Below, piece after piece: positions 16,563 to 25,288 of a stretch of DNA of 64,000 bases. The DNA comes from Sphaerimonospora sp050942215 (GTDB lineage Bacteria > Actinomycetota > Actinomycetes > Streptosporangiales > Streptosporangiaceae): positions 2,418,001 to 2,482,000 of the forward strand of contig NZ_CP192056.1 in the NCBI RefSeq assembly GCF_050942215.1, written 5' to 3'. The position numbers and the translations under genes are program-made. Below the pieces are notes generated by a model, which worked only from the letters and a program-made list of their open reading frames with translations, did no database searches and was not told where the DNA came from. Position 1 is the stretch's first letter; every line of letters starts with the position of its first letter.

Positions 16563-17759
16563 CTACTCCAGCGCGTTGACGGCCGAGCCCGCCGCGGCCC
16601 ACTCCCGCGTGACGCGGCGGCGCCGGGTCGGCAGCCCGAGCGTCGGGTTGGCGACGCCCCAGGCGGCGCCCTTGCAGACCAGCTCCTTGTAGACGGCGGC
16701 GAGTCGTCCGGTCAGGACCGCCCGCACGGCACGGTCGTCGGCGGTGACGTACTGGATCAGGCCCTCCTTGCGGCCCAGCGAGATGCACTGATTGAAGTAG
16801 CGGATCGGCGCGTTCGGGAGCTTCCCGCCGGTCAGGCGCGCCGCGATCGCGTCGGCGGCCTGCCAGGCGGTCGGAGTTCCGGAGGCGCAGGACATCCGCA
16901 GCGGCTTGTTTCCGGGGCCCATCGCCATGGCCGCGTCGCCGATCGCGTACACGTCCGGGTGCGACACCGAGCGCATGGTCCCGTCGACCACGATCTGACC
17001 GGTGCCGGTGACCTCCATGGTGGTCGCCTTCGCGATCGGGTGCACCGCGAAGCCGGCGGTCCACACGGTGACGGCGGCCGGGATGGCCCTGCCGTCGGAG
17101 GTGGTTACGCGGCCGGCTTCGACGCCGGTGACGGCGGTGTGCTCGTGCACGGTGATGCCGAGCCTGCCGAAGACCTTCCGCAGGTGCTCGCGGCCCTTGG
17201 GTGAGAGCCCGTCGCCGAGGCCGCCGCGGGCGACGAGGGCGACGTCGAGGTCCGGACGGGCCTCGGCGATCTCGGTGGCGGCCTCCAGGCCGGTGAGGCC
17301 ACCGCCGACGACGACCACGGTCTGCCCGGTGTCGAGGCGGGCCAGGCGCTCGCGCAGCCGGAATGCTCCGGGGCGGCCGGCGATCTCATAGGCGTGCTCG
17401 GCGGACCCGGGGACGCCTTGGGCGTTCCAGCCGCTGCCGAGGGCGTAGACCAGCGTGTCGTAGCCGAGTTCTCCGGGACCGTCCGTGTCGATGACGGCGA
17501 CGGTCTTGCGGTCGACGTCGACGCCGGTGACCTTCGCGAGCCTCAGCTCGACGCCGGTGCCCGCGAACATCTCGCTGAACGGCCGGGGCTTGAGGTCCTG
17601 GCCCACCGCCAGCTGATGCATGCGGACGCGTTCCACGAAGTCGGACTCGGCGTTGACGACGGTGATGGCGACGTCCTCGCGGCGGAGCCGCTTGGCGAGG
17701 CGGCCGGCGGCGGTGGCTCCGGTGTATCCGGCTCCGAGGACGACGATGCGGTGCCGCAT
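16563..17759 (-). CDS. NAD(P)/FAD-dependent oxidoreductase, ECF41 partner
   Basis: 398 aa, pyridine-nucleotide oxidoreductase resembling NDH-2. FAD motif VVLGAGYTGATAAGRLA at the N-terminus, NAD motif VVVGGGLTGLEAATEIA in the middle and the second FAD motif VYAIGDAAMA. ATG 17759 follows AGGAG by 7 nt. The gene directly follows an ECF41 sigma factor; such sigma factors are typically paired with one COE gene (carboxymuconolactone decarboxylase, oxidoreductase or epimerase) that they transcribe, and this fits the oxidoreductase class. Confidence 0.82.
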   Translation of the reverse strand: MRHRIVVLGAGYTGATAAGRLAKRLRREDVAITVVNAESDFVERVRMHQLAVGQDLKPRPFSEMFAGTGVELRLAKVTGVDVDRKTVAVIDTDGPGELGYDTLVYALGSGWNAQGVPGSAEHAYEIAGRPGAFRLRERLARLDTGQTVVVVGGGLTGLEAATEIAEARPDLDVALVARGGLGDGLSPKGREHLRKVFGRLGITVHEHTAVTGVEAGRVTTSDGRAIPAAVTVWTAGFAVHPIAKATTMEVTGTGQIVVDGTMRSVSHPDVYAIGDAAMAMGPGNKPLRMSCASGTPTAWQAADAIAARLTGGKLPNAPIRYFNQCISLGRKEGLIQYVTADDRAVRAVLTGRLAAVYKELVCKGAAWGVANPTLGLPTRRRRVTREWAAAGSAVNALE

Positions 17760-17852
17760 TTCGTTGCTCCTGTCTTGCGCGGGTTCGCCACTTGAACCGG
17801 GCGGCCCGTCGTTTCCTGACAGGAACACGGTGTGAAGCACCTCACATAGTGA

Positions 17853-18797
17853 TCAGAAGGCGTTGAACAGGGGCTCCCCGTGGTCGGCGGCCGTCCACCG
17901 CGCGGTCGCGCGTTCGAGCTTGTCGGGGTTGACCTGGGTGCGGAACGCGGCGATGCCCTCGGCGGTGACCTCCAGGCACATGACGCCGACGACCCGGCCG
18001 TCCACGACGGCCACGACGGCGGGGTCGCCGTTGGCGGTCCAGGCGTAGACCTCGGGCGCGCCGCCGGCCACGGTGCGCTTGGCCTCGCTGGGTTTGAACA
18101 GCCCCCGCAGGAACTTCGCGACCGCGACCGCGCCCTCGAACGCCTTGACGCGGGTCGGGACCTTCCCGCCGCCGTCGCCGATCGAGGTGGCATCCTCGGT
18201 GAGCAGACGTACGAGCGGCTCGATCTGGCCGCTGGTGGCGGCCGCCAGGAACTCCTCGGTGATCCGCCGGGCGGTGGCCTCGTCGATCTCGGTACGGGCC
18301 CTGCCGTTCGCGATGTGCTTCTTGGCTCGGTGGAAGATCTGCTGGCTGGCGGCCTCGGTGACGTCGAGGATCTCGGCGATCTCCTGGTGCGGGTAGTCGA
18401 AGGCCTCCCGCAGCACGTACACCGCCCGCTCGTTGGGGGAGAGGCGCTCCATGAGGGTGAGGACCGCGTACGAGACCGACTCGCGCTGCTCGGCGGTGTC
18501 GGCCGGGCCGAGCATCGGGTCCCCGGTGAGCAGCGGTTCGGGAAGCCACTGGCCGATGTAGGTCTCGCGGCGCGCACGCGCGGAGGTGAGCTGGTTGAGG
18601 CACAGGTTGGTGAGGACCTTCGTCAGCCAGGCCTCGGGGACCTCGATGCGGTCGACGTCGGCGGCCTGCCAGCGCAGGAACGTCTCCTGCACGGCGTCCT
18701 CGGCCTCCCCGGCGGAGCCGAGGAGGCGGTAGGCGATGGCCTCCAGACGCGGCCTGGAGGCCTCGAACCGGTCGACGTCGCTCGCGGTCAGGGGCAT
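17853..18797 (-). CDS. sigJ: ECF41-family RNA polymerase sigma factor (SigJ-like)
   Basis: 314 aa. Sigma region 2 (LGSAGEAEDAVQETFLRW) and region 4 (LSPNERAVYVLREAFDYPHQ, then EIAEILDVTEAASQQIFHRA) are followed by a ~100-aa SnoaL-like domain. Two ECF41 signatures can be seen, WLPEPL between regions 2 and 4 and DGGGK in the C-terminal extension. In this family the extension controls activity in place of an anti-sigma factor. The likely target is the oxidoreductase gene downstream. Confidence 0.88.
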   Translation of the reverse strand: MPLTASDVDRFEASRPRLEAIAYRLLGSAGEAEDAVQETFLRWQAADVDRIEVPEAWLTKVLTNLCLNQLTSARARRETYIGQWLPEPLLTGDPMLGPADTAEQRESVSYAVLTLMERLSPNERAVYVLREAFDYPHQEIAEILDVTEAASQQIFHRAKKHIANGRARTEIDEATARRITEEFLAAATSGQIEPLVRLLTEDATSIGDGGGKVPTRVKAFEGAVAVAKFLRGLFKPSEAKRTVAGGAPEVYAWTANGDPAVVAVVDGRVVGVMCLEVTAEGIAAFRTQVNPDKLERATARWTAADHGEPLFNAF

Positions 18798-18943
18798 GGC
18801 CCGATGCTAGCCCGCGTGGCGCGGATCGGCCGCCGCGGCGATGGGCCCTTCACGTGCATCGTGAGGCTCCTGACTCGGATTGGGAGGTCCACGCGTGGAC
18901 GGCGGTGATCGCAATCAACGGCCGCGTCAAGGCGGACCCCTAA

Positions 18944-19399
18944 ATGACCGGCCGAGTGACCGGCTGTAGGTGTCCGTGCCACGGGGGGAGGCTGAAGCTC
19001 ACGCCGGCCGGACCTGCCGGCGCCGCCGAACTCATCGGCGCCGCGGCGATGAGTTTCCGTGATGCCGGCGGTCCTATCCACGTGACCGCCTCAGCGATCT
19101 CCTTCGCCATCGGCGCGTCGGTGACGCGTGCGGACATCCCTGGCCTGTGCGCCGGCCTCGCCGAACTGCTGCGCGGCAGGGGCGGCGGTGTCGTGGTCTG
19201 CGATGTGGCCGGCGTGGCCCGTCCCGGCGTGGCGACGGTCGAGGCACTGGCCCGGTTGCGCCTGACCGCCCGGCGGCATGGCTGGACTCTGGTGGTCACC
19301 GGGGCCGGCCCGGACCTGCTCGAGCTCGTGCGCCTGCTCGGATTGACCGACGGGCTACCGGGATCGTCCGCAGTGCTCCGGCCTTCAGGCCGGGGGTGA
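18944..19399 (+). CDS. STAS-domain protein, C-terminus altered by an IS element
   Basis: Up to 151 aa. Residues ~40-140 form a STAS fold (VTASAISFAIGASVTRADI, GGVVVCDVAGVARPGVATVE, LLELVRLLGLTDGLPG), as in anti-sigma-factor antagonists. The start is uncertain: ATG 18944 or ATG 19049, neither with a clear ribosome site. The last seven codons (LRPSGRG) are written by the terminal hairpin of the IS200/IS605 element, so the native tail has been replaced. Confidence 0.6.
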   Translation: MTGRVTGCRCPCHGGRLKLTPAGPAGAAELIGAAAMSFRDAGGPIHVTASAISFAIGASVTRADIPGLCAGLAELLRGRGGGVVVCDVAGVARPGVATVEALARLRLTARRHGWTLVVTGAGPDLLELVRLLGLTDGLPGSSAVLRPSGRG

Positions 19400-19469
19400 A
19401 GCGGACTCTCCCGCGTAGCGGGGCAGGAAGAGCCGATTCGCCGTCAGGCGGATCGGCGTCCAGGCGGGC

Positions 19470-19886
19470 TCAGACCGGGCGGTTTTGCCGCTCGATGTAC
19501 TGGCGCAGGACGCTGATCGGTGCGCCGTCCACGCTCCCGGCGAAGTAGGAGCCCGACCACAGCTTGTTCGCCCGGTAGTAGTGGCGGGCCAGCTCGGGGA
19601 ACTCGGTCCGCACCCGCCGTGAGGAGACGCCCTTGAGGCTGTTGACGAGCCGGGACAGGGCGACCTTGGGCGGGAAGTTCACCAGGAGATGCACGTGGCC
19701 GGCCTCGCCGTTGAACTCGGCCGGCTTGGTCTCGAAGTCGGCGCAGATGTCCCGCATGATCTGCTCCATGCGTTCCAGGTGTGCCCCGGTGAACACCCGG
19801 TGCCGGAACTTGGTCACGAAAACCAAGTGGGCGTGCAGGACGAAACCACGGTGCCTGCCAGTTCTGATGTCTCCATATTCGGCCAT
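19470..19886 (-). CDS. tnpA: IS200/IS605 TnpA transposase (Y1 HUH)
   Basis: 138 aa, the normal size. The HUH metal motif is in GHVHLLV and the catalytic tyrosine in VLRQYIERQNRP. It acts on single-stranded DNA, recognising the end hairpins. Divergent from tnpB. Confidence 0.92.
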   Translation of the reverse strand: MAEYGDIRTGRHRGFVLHAHLVFVTKFRHRVFTGAHLERMEQIMRDICADFETKPAEFNGEAGHVHLLVNFPPKVALSRLVNSLKGVSSRRVRTEFPELARHYYRANKLWSGSYFAGSVDGAPISVLRQYIERQNRPV

Positions 19887-19908
19887 AGACCAACGCTATG
19901 ATCACGGT

Positions 19909-21129
19909 GTGCAGCTCAGGTACAACTTCCGTCTCTACCCGACGCCTGGTCAGTGCGGGTCGCTGGCTCGGGCGTTCGGGTGTGCGCGGGTGGTGTTCAA
20001 CGACGGGCTGCGCGCACGGCAGGACGCGCGTGAGAACGGGTTGCCCTACATCTCGGACGGGGAGCTGTCCATCCGGGTCATCACGCAGGCGAAGAAGACG
20101 CCGGAGCGTGCCTGGCTGGGCGAGGTGTCCGCCGTGGTGTTACAGCAGGCGCTGGCCGATCTGAACACCGCGTACCGCAACTTCTTCGCCTCCGTGACGG
20201 GGAAACGGAAGGGGCCGAAGGCCGCTGCACCGAGGTTCCGGTCCCGCAAGGACAACCGGCAGGCGATCCGCTTCACGAAGAACGCCCGCTTTGCCGTCAC
20301 GGCGGGTGGGAAGCTGCGTCTGCCGAAGATCGGTGACGTGCCGGTCCGCTGGTCCCGCGAGCTGCCCGCTGAACCCTCGTCGGTGACGGTGGTCAAGGAC
20401 GCGGCCGGCAGGTACTTCGCCTCGTTCGTCGTCGAGACCAGCGATGAGCCGCTGCCCGAGTCGGCCGCCGAGGTGGGGATCGACCTGGGCCTGTCCCACT
20501 TCGCCGTCACCTCCGACGGTCGGAAGGTGGACAACCCCCGTTTTCTCCGCAGGGCCGAACGCAGGCTGCGTAAGGCACAGCAGGATCTCAGCCGCAAAGC
20601 CAAGGGCAGCGCGAACCGGGCCAAGGCCAGGGCCAAGGTCGCCAAAGCGCACGCCAGGGTGGCCGACGCGCGCCGTGACTGGGCACACAGGCTCTCCACC
20701 CAGATCATCCGTGAGAACCAAGCGGTGTACGTGGAGAACCTTGCCGTGTCCGGCCTCGGGCGTACCCGCCTGGCGAAGTCCGTGCATGATGCGGGCTGGT
20801 CGCAGTTCGTCGGGATGCTGGAGTACAAGGCGGCCCGGTATGGCCGCCATTTCGCCAGGATCGACCGGTGGTTCCCCTCCTCAAAGCTGTGTTCCACACC
20901 GGGGTGCGGCCACATCGACGACACCATGCCGCTGAACGTCCGGTCGTGGGAGTGCCCGCAGTGCGGCACCGTCCACGACCGGGACGTCAACGCGGCGAAG
21001 AACATCCTGGCCGCCGGACGGGTGGACAGGCTCAACGCCTGTGGAGCGCGGGTAAGACCGGGGCCTGCCCCGGCACAGCGTGAGGAAGCAGGAAGCCTCA
21101 GAGGTGCCGCATGGCGTGGCACGGGCTGA
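19909..21129 (+). CDS. tnpB: TnpB, RNA-guided nuclease of the IS605 element
   Basis: 406 aa, starting at GTG 19909 (VQLRYNFRLYPTPGQ). RuvC-like acidic residues can be placed: Asp in GIDLGLSHFAV, Glu in VENLAVSGL, Asp in DRDVNAAKNIL. The zinc-finger cysteines are at CSTPGCG and CPQCG. All catalytic residues are present, so it appears active. TnpB proteins are ancestors of Cas12 and cut DNA guided by RNA from the right end of the element. Confidence 0.92.
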   Translation: MQLRYNFRLYPTPGQCGSLARAFGCARVVFNDGLRARQDARENGLPYISDGELSIRVITQAKKTPERAWLGEVSAVVLQQALADLNTAYRNFFASVTGKRKGPKAAAPRFRSRKDNRQAIRFTKNARFAVTAGGKLRLPKIGDVPVRWSRELPAEPSSVTVVKDAAGRYFASFVVETSDEPLPESAAEVGIDLGLSHFAVTSDGRKVDNPRFLRRAERRLRKAQQDLSRKAKGSANRAKARAKVAKAHARVADARRDWAHRLSTQIIRENQAVYVENLAVSGLGRTRLAKSVHDAGWSQFVGMLEYKAARYGRHFARIDRWFPSSKLCSTPGCGHIDDTMPLNVRSWECPQCGTVHDRDVNAAKNILAAGRVDRLNACGARVRPGPAPAQREEAGSLRGAAWRGTG

Positions 21130-21151
21130 ATCCCCGGCCTTCAGGCCGGGG
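21030..21151 (+). ncRNA. Putative omega RNA at the tnpB 3' end
   Basis: By analogy with characterised IS605 elements, the guide-scaffold RNA should overlap the end of tnpB and finish at the right-end hairpin (21132-21151), with the guide copied from the flanking DNA after it. The region is GC-rich and foldable. Exact limits cannot be given. Confidence 0.5.
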
Positions 21152-21157
21152 AGCGCG

Positions 21158-22135
21158 TCAATCCAGGCGGTCCGGCAGCCCGAACAGCGGGAAGAGACGG
21201 GGGGTGTCGAGGAAGTTGTTGACGGCCGCGATTCGCCCCGCTGAGATCTCCAGCACGATCAGCGCCCACGGGTCGTGGCCGGAGCCGCCGAGGCCGGGCC
21301 GGTACTGCCCGAACCCCGGCATGCCGTTGGCCACCACCGGCACCAGGCGCGAGCCGCGGCAGCCGCTGCCCGTACCGGCCATCCAGGCGACGATGTCGTC
21401 GTGGCCGCACAGCCACAGCGGCAGCGGCGGCATCGACAGCGTCGCGTCCTCGTGCAGCAGCGTCGTCAGCGCCTCGAGGTCGTACTCTTCGAACGCTTTC
21501 ACATAACGCGCCAGCAGCGCCCGCTGCCCGTCGTCCAACGGCTTGTACGCCTCGGCGGCGGTGTCGGCGGCGGCGATGGTGGCCCGGGCCCGTTGCAGAG
21601 CGCTGTTGACGCCGGGCACCGAGGTGTCGAGCAGATCGGCCACCTCCTGGGCCGACCAGGCCAGCACCTCCCGCAGGATCAGCACCGCCCGCTGCCGCGG
21701 CGGCAGGTGCTGCAGCGCGGCGACGAACGCCAGCCGGATCGACTCGCGTTCTGCGACCACGTCGGCCGGATCGGCGGCCTCGGGCAGCACCCGGCCGTCC
21801 GGCACCGGGCCCACCCAGATCTGATCGGGACGCGGCTCGCCCGGGTCGGTGGCGCGGCCCGACCCGGCCGGGCCGAGATCCATGGGCCGGACCCGCCGTT
21901 GAGCGCCGGCGAGCAGATTCAGGCAGACGTTCGTCGCGATCCGGTACAGCCAGGACCGCAGCGCCGAGCGTCCTTCGAACCGGTCGAAACCACGCCAGGC
22001 GCGGACCAGGGTGTCCTGCACCGCGTCTTCGGCCTCGAAGGGGGACCCCAGCATCCGATAGCAGTAGCCGGTCAGCTCGGACCGGTACGCCTCCAACCGC
22101 GACTCGATCGCCGCGCCGGCCGCCACATCGTTCAC
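21158..22135 (-). CDS. ECF RNA polymerase sigma factor with C-terminal SnoaL-like domain (SigG-like)
   Basis: 325 aa. Region 2 (LGSPFEAEDAVQDTLVRAWR), region 4 (LPPRQRAVLILREVLAWSAQ, then EVADLLDTSVPGVNSALQRA) and a C-terminal SnoaL-like domain from about residue 205. This matches the mycobacterial SigG (TIGR02960) subgroup. Its stop codon lies only a few bases from the IS element's right-end hairpin. The divergent alpha/beta hydrolase is a plausible target. Confidence 0.85.
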   Translation of the reverse strand: MNDVAAGAAIESRLEAYRSELTGYCYRMLGSPFEAEDAVQDTLVRAWRGFDRFEGRSALRSWLYRIATNVCLNLLAGAQRRVRPMDLGPAGSGRATDPGEPRPDQIWVGPVPDGRVLPEAADPADVVAERESIRLAFVAALQHLPPRQRAVLILREVLAWSAQEVADLLDTSVPGVNSALQRARATIAAADTAAEAYKPLDDGQRALLARYVKAFEEYDLEALTTLLHEDATLSMPPLPLWLCGHDDIVAWMAGTGSGCRGSRLVPVVANGMPGFGQYRPGLGGSGHDPWALIVLEISAGRIAAVNNFLDTPRLFPLFGLPDRLD

Positions 22136-22362
22136 CCTGACGAACCTAGCGAAACATCCTCAAGCCGGCGACCGGGGGCGAAGCGGCGGCCGGCCTACCC
22201 GGCATCGGGCCGGGGGCCGTCACGCCTGCCGGCGGCGCTCACCGCGCCGCCCCCCCGGGCCGCACGGGGCGGGAAAAATCGTCCGGCAGGCAGCGATGAG
22301 TTTCCGGTGCCCGCCCGGTCTACACCCGCGTCAAGCCGAACGGAAAGGCACAAGGAGTCATC

Positions 22363-23193
22363 ATGACCGCCATGGAGTGGACCGCTGAAAGCGCCGGCTC
22401 GGGCCGGTACGCCGACGTCAACGGAATCAACCTGTACTACGAGACGTACGGGGCGGGACGCCCGATGATCCTGTTGCACGGAGGCCTCGGCTCGGGTGAG
22501 ATGTTCGGGCCGATCCTTCCCACCCTGGCCGACCACCACCAGGTCATCCTTCCCGACCTGCAGGGCCACGGCCGGACCGGCGACATCGACCGGCCGCTCG
22601 ACACCCGGCTGATGGCCGACGACGTCGCCGCGCTGATCGACCACCTCGGCCTGCACAAGCCGGACGTGGTCGGCTACTCCCTCGGCGGCGGGGTGGCGTT
22701 CCAGGTCGCGGTCGGGTATCCGGAGAAGGTGGGTCGCCTGGTCATGGCATCGGCGAACATCAGCCGCGATGCCGTCTATCCGGAGATGCTGGGGCAGCAG
22801 GGCCAGGTGAGCGGGGCGGCCGCCGAGTTCATGAAGGACACCCCGATGTACGAGCTCTACCAGCGGGTGGCACCCCGCCCCGAGGACTTCCCGAAGCTGC
22901 TCGACAAGATCGGCGAGGCGATGGCGAAGGACTTCGACTTCTCCGAAGAGGTGCGCGGCCTGCGGGTGCCGACGCTCGTGGTCGCCGCCGATGCCGACAT
23001 GGCACCGCCGAGCCACTACGTCGAGGTCTTCAAGCTCCTCGACGGCGGCCTGCGCGACGGTGGCTGGATGGGCGAGGGCAGGCCCAAGGGCGGTCACGCA
23101 CTGGCGATCCTGCCCGGTCTCACGCATTACGACATCTTCCTGTCCCCGATCTTCGCGGCGGTCGCCCTCGCCTTCCTCGACCAGGAGAGCTGA
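22363..23193 (+). CDS. Alpha/beta-fold hydrolase
   Basis: 276 aa cytoplasmic hydrolase. Oxyanion region LLHGGLGSG, nucleophile elbow GYSLGGG, Asp in ADADMAPP and His in LTHYDIF. AAGGAG precedes ATG 22363. Divergent from a SigG-like gene, a common pairing for this sigma group. The substrate cannot be predicted. A strong hairpin follows. Confidence 0.85.
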   Translation: MTAMEWTAESAGSGRYADVNGINLYYETYGAGRPMILLHGGLGSGEMFGPILPTLADHHQVILPDLQGHGRTGDIDRPLDTRLMADDVAALIDHLGLHKPDVVGYSLGGGVAFQVAVGYPEKVGRLVMASANISRDAVYPEMLGQQGQVSGAAAEFMKDTPMYELYQRVAPRPEDFPKLLDKIGEAMAKDFDFSEEVRGLRVPTLVVAADADMAPPSHYVEVFKLLDGGLRDGGWMGEGRPKGGHALAILPGLTHYDIFLSPIFAAVALAFLDQES

Positions 23194-23204
23194 GCCGGTT
23201 CGCC

Positions 23205-23239
23205 CCGCCCGGCGGCCGTTCGGATCGGCCGCCGGGCGG
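23205..23239. terminator. Hairpin terminator
   Basis: A perfect 14-bp stem (CCGCCCGGCGGCCG / CGGCCGCCGGGCGG) with a 7-nt loop, 12 nt after the hydrolase stop. Confidence 0.8.
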
Positions 23240-23476
23240 CCCGCCGTCCACCGCCCGCTCGCTGACTCGGAGGCCGTGCACACTGGAGCCGGAGCGACCG
23301 CGGCGGGTGGACGCCTTGAGCATCGGACGCCTCAGGCATCGACGCCGGGTACGAGCGTTTCGCGCCTCGCGGGCGGAAGGCCCGGTAGGGGGAGCCGTGG
23401 CCCCACCCAGGTGTCCGGGCCTCCGCCCGAGGCGGTTCAGCCGATCGCCCTCATGCGCCGGACCGGGTGGCCGGAG

Positions 23477-24934
23477 TCAGCTGCGCAGGCTCCACTGCTG
23501 GTTGGCCTGTCCGTTGCAGGACCACAGGATGAGTTTCGTGCCGTTGGCGGTGCCGGCCGCGTTGGCGTCGAGGCACAGCCCGGACTGCACGCCGGTGATG
23601 GTGCCGTTGGCGTTGACGTTCCACTGCTGGTTGGCCTGGCCGTTGCAGCTCCAGATGATCACTTGGGTGCCGTTGGCGGTGCCCTGCCCGTAGGCGTCCA
23701 GGCACTTGTCGCCGTACACCTGCAGGCTCTTGCCCGATGTGTAGGTGAACCGCTGGTTGGTGCCGCCCCAGCAGTCCCACAGCTGCAGCTGGGTGCCGTC
23801 GGTGGTGCTGGAGTTCGGCACGTCGACGCACCGGCCGGACTGGCCGCCCACGATCTCGACGTTCTGCTGCGGGTTGTCGCCGCCCGCCGGCGCGTAGCCT
23901 GCGGCGACGATGTTGGCCTGTACGGCGTCCTCGGTGGCGGCGCTCGGATAGCCGGAGGTCAGCACGCCCTCGAAGAAGGTGCCGCGGCCGGAGACGCTGT
24001 TGTCACCGCCGATGCCGAGCAGGATGGCGCCTTCCTTCTTCATCGGGTGGTAGCCGTTGGGGCGCCGTCCGTCGAAGTAGGTCGTCAGGCTGCCCGACTG
24101 CGCGTTGCCGCCCCGGATCGCCCAGTGGTTCGGCTCGCCCTTGACGATGGCCGTGACGAAGCGGTGGTTGATGGGGGCGAGGTCGTTGTAGCCCGCGTTC
24201 ACCCCGGAGAACAGTCCCCACTCCAGGTCGGCCATGATCCAGGGGCCGGCTCCGGTTCCGTACCCCCACTGCTTGTTGGCACCGAAGTAGACGGTCTCCA
24301 TGATGGCGGGGGCGTCGGCCTGGCCGTCCGTCTGCGCGTTGCCGTAGTCGAAGCAGCACCACTGGTTGTAGTGCGTGCCGTCGACCACGGCGTAGATGCC
24401 CTCGGGCTGGTCGCCGGTCGCCACGCCGTTGGTGTTGTTGTTGCGGTAGCCGGTGCCGGGCTCCACGCGGACGCCGTACGCCCTCTGACCGCCGACGGTG
24501 ATCGGGGCCGCCTTCGCGTCGGCGAGGTTGTCCCATCCGCCCGGAGCGGGGCCCTTCCAGTAGCCGGGAGGTGCCTGGGTGAGGTGGTTGTTCCGGCCGG
24601 ACTGGTCGTAGATGACGGTGATGACGCAGGTCGTGCCGGCGCAGAACGAGTCCTGCGTGGCCGCGTTGGCCACCCCGCCCGCGCTCAGCACGCCGATGTC
24701 GCGGGTGGTGTTGTCCGAGGCGCGCCTGACCTGGTACAGCGGGCCGTTGTAGGCGCCGTACAGCGCACGGGTCGTGCTGTGCGCCGCCACGCATGGCGTC
24801 CCGCCCGCGGCGTAGATGTCACACGACTGCGACGTCGCCGCCTGGGCCGTACCGCTGCCGACCAGGCAGGTGGCGGCGATCAACGCGCTCGCCCCGGCCG
24901 CGAGCGCCCTTCTCAGGCTCCCGAAAAGCATCAT
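23477..24934 (-). CDS. Secreted GH54 alpha-L-arabinofuranosidase with C-terminal CBM13
   Basis: 485 aa. A signal peptide of ~33 residues ends in GTAQA. The GH54 catalytic domain spans ~35-355 (CDIYAAGGTPCVAAHSTTRA, ITVIYDQSGRNNHL, CCFDYGN, ADLEWGLF with the likely nucleophile Glu, GIGGDN with the likely acid/base Asp). A ricin-type CBM13 (~360-485) has QXW repeats NQRF, NQQW, NQQW. It removes arabinose side chains from arabinoxylan or arabinan outside the cell. This CBM13 is clearly diverged from the five near-identical cassettes further right. A LacI-type operator lies upstream. Confidence 0.88.
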   Translation of the reverse strand: MMLFGSLRRALAAGASALIAATCLVGSGTAQAATSQSCDIYAAGGTPCVAAHSTTRALYGAYNGPLYQVRRASDNTTRDIGVLSAGGVANAATQDSFCAGTTCVITVIYDQSGRNNHLTQAPPGYWKGPAPGGWDNLADAKAAPITVGGQRAYGVRVEPGTGYRNNNTNGVATGDQPEGIYAVVDGTHYNQWCCFDYGNAQTDGQADAPAIMETVYFGANKQWGYGTGAGPWIMADLEWGLFSGVNAGYNDLAPINHRFVTAIVKGEPNHWAIRGGNAQSGSLTTYFDGRRPNGYHPMKKEGAILLGIGGDNSVSGRGTFFEGVLTSGYPSAATEDAVQANIVAAGYAPAGGDNPQQNVEIVGGQSGRCVDVPNSSTTDGTQLQLWDCWGGTNQRFTYTSGKSLQVYGDKCLDAYGQGTANGTQVIIWSCNGQANQQWNVNANGTITGVQSGLCLDANAAGTANGTKLILWSCNGQANQQWSLRS

Positions 24935-25000
24935 GCCTTCTTCTCTCGGTCAGGAATCATGAGCGGACGGCACCGATGGGGCAGGCCTGGCCAGGCGGGT

Positions 25001-25083
25001 GTTATCGCTAACATTAGCGTCGTCCGACATGATTCGCAGGTGGTGGTAGTGCGAAGTCAAATCACCGAAGGTCCCTGTGTCAA
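25001..25083 (-). promoter_or_regulatory. LacI-type operator and promoter of the GH54 gene
   Basis: The 350-bp gap before the SDR gene holds GTTATCGCTAAC (25001-25012) overlapping CGCTAACATTAGCG (25006-25019), whose arms CGCTAA/TTAGCG are perfectly inverted. On the minus strand, TTGACA (25083-25078) lies some 60 bp upstream of it. The same order, TTGACA then GTTANCGNTAAC, recurs at 36945-37046 and 56984-57085. Confidence 0.65.
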
Positions 25084-25288
25084 GAACGTGGATCAAAGCT
25101 CTCGGACGCACCGGCGCCGTCGGCGCGCTGCCTGGGCTCGTACCATGACGCGTCCGCACCCTCGCGATGAGGCGGCATGTAACTTTCATCCCTCGTGTCC
25201 GCGGGGCGGTCGCCCGCCGCACCGGACCGCCGTTCGGCGGCTGAGCCCGGCGTCCGGCGCGCACACGGCGCCGGTGCTCCACCACGCC

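Larger units (their letters stand above)
19378..21151. mobile_element. IS200/IS605-family element with tnpA and tnpB
   Basis: Bounded by subterminal hairpins: CCGGCCTTCAGGCCGG at 19378-19393 and a longer version with a nine-base stem (CCCCGGCCT) at 21132-21151. It contains a minus-strand tnpA and a plus-strand tnpB whose starts are 22 bp apart. Family members lack terminal inverted repeats and target duplications, so the true ends lie a few bases outside the hairpins. Both genes are intact, so the element may still be mobile. Confidence 0.85.

Noticed and set aside
23307..23693. Plus-strand frame running into the end of the first GH54 gene
   Set aside because: Overlaps the CBM13 coding region on the other strand and shows only shadow-type composition.
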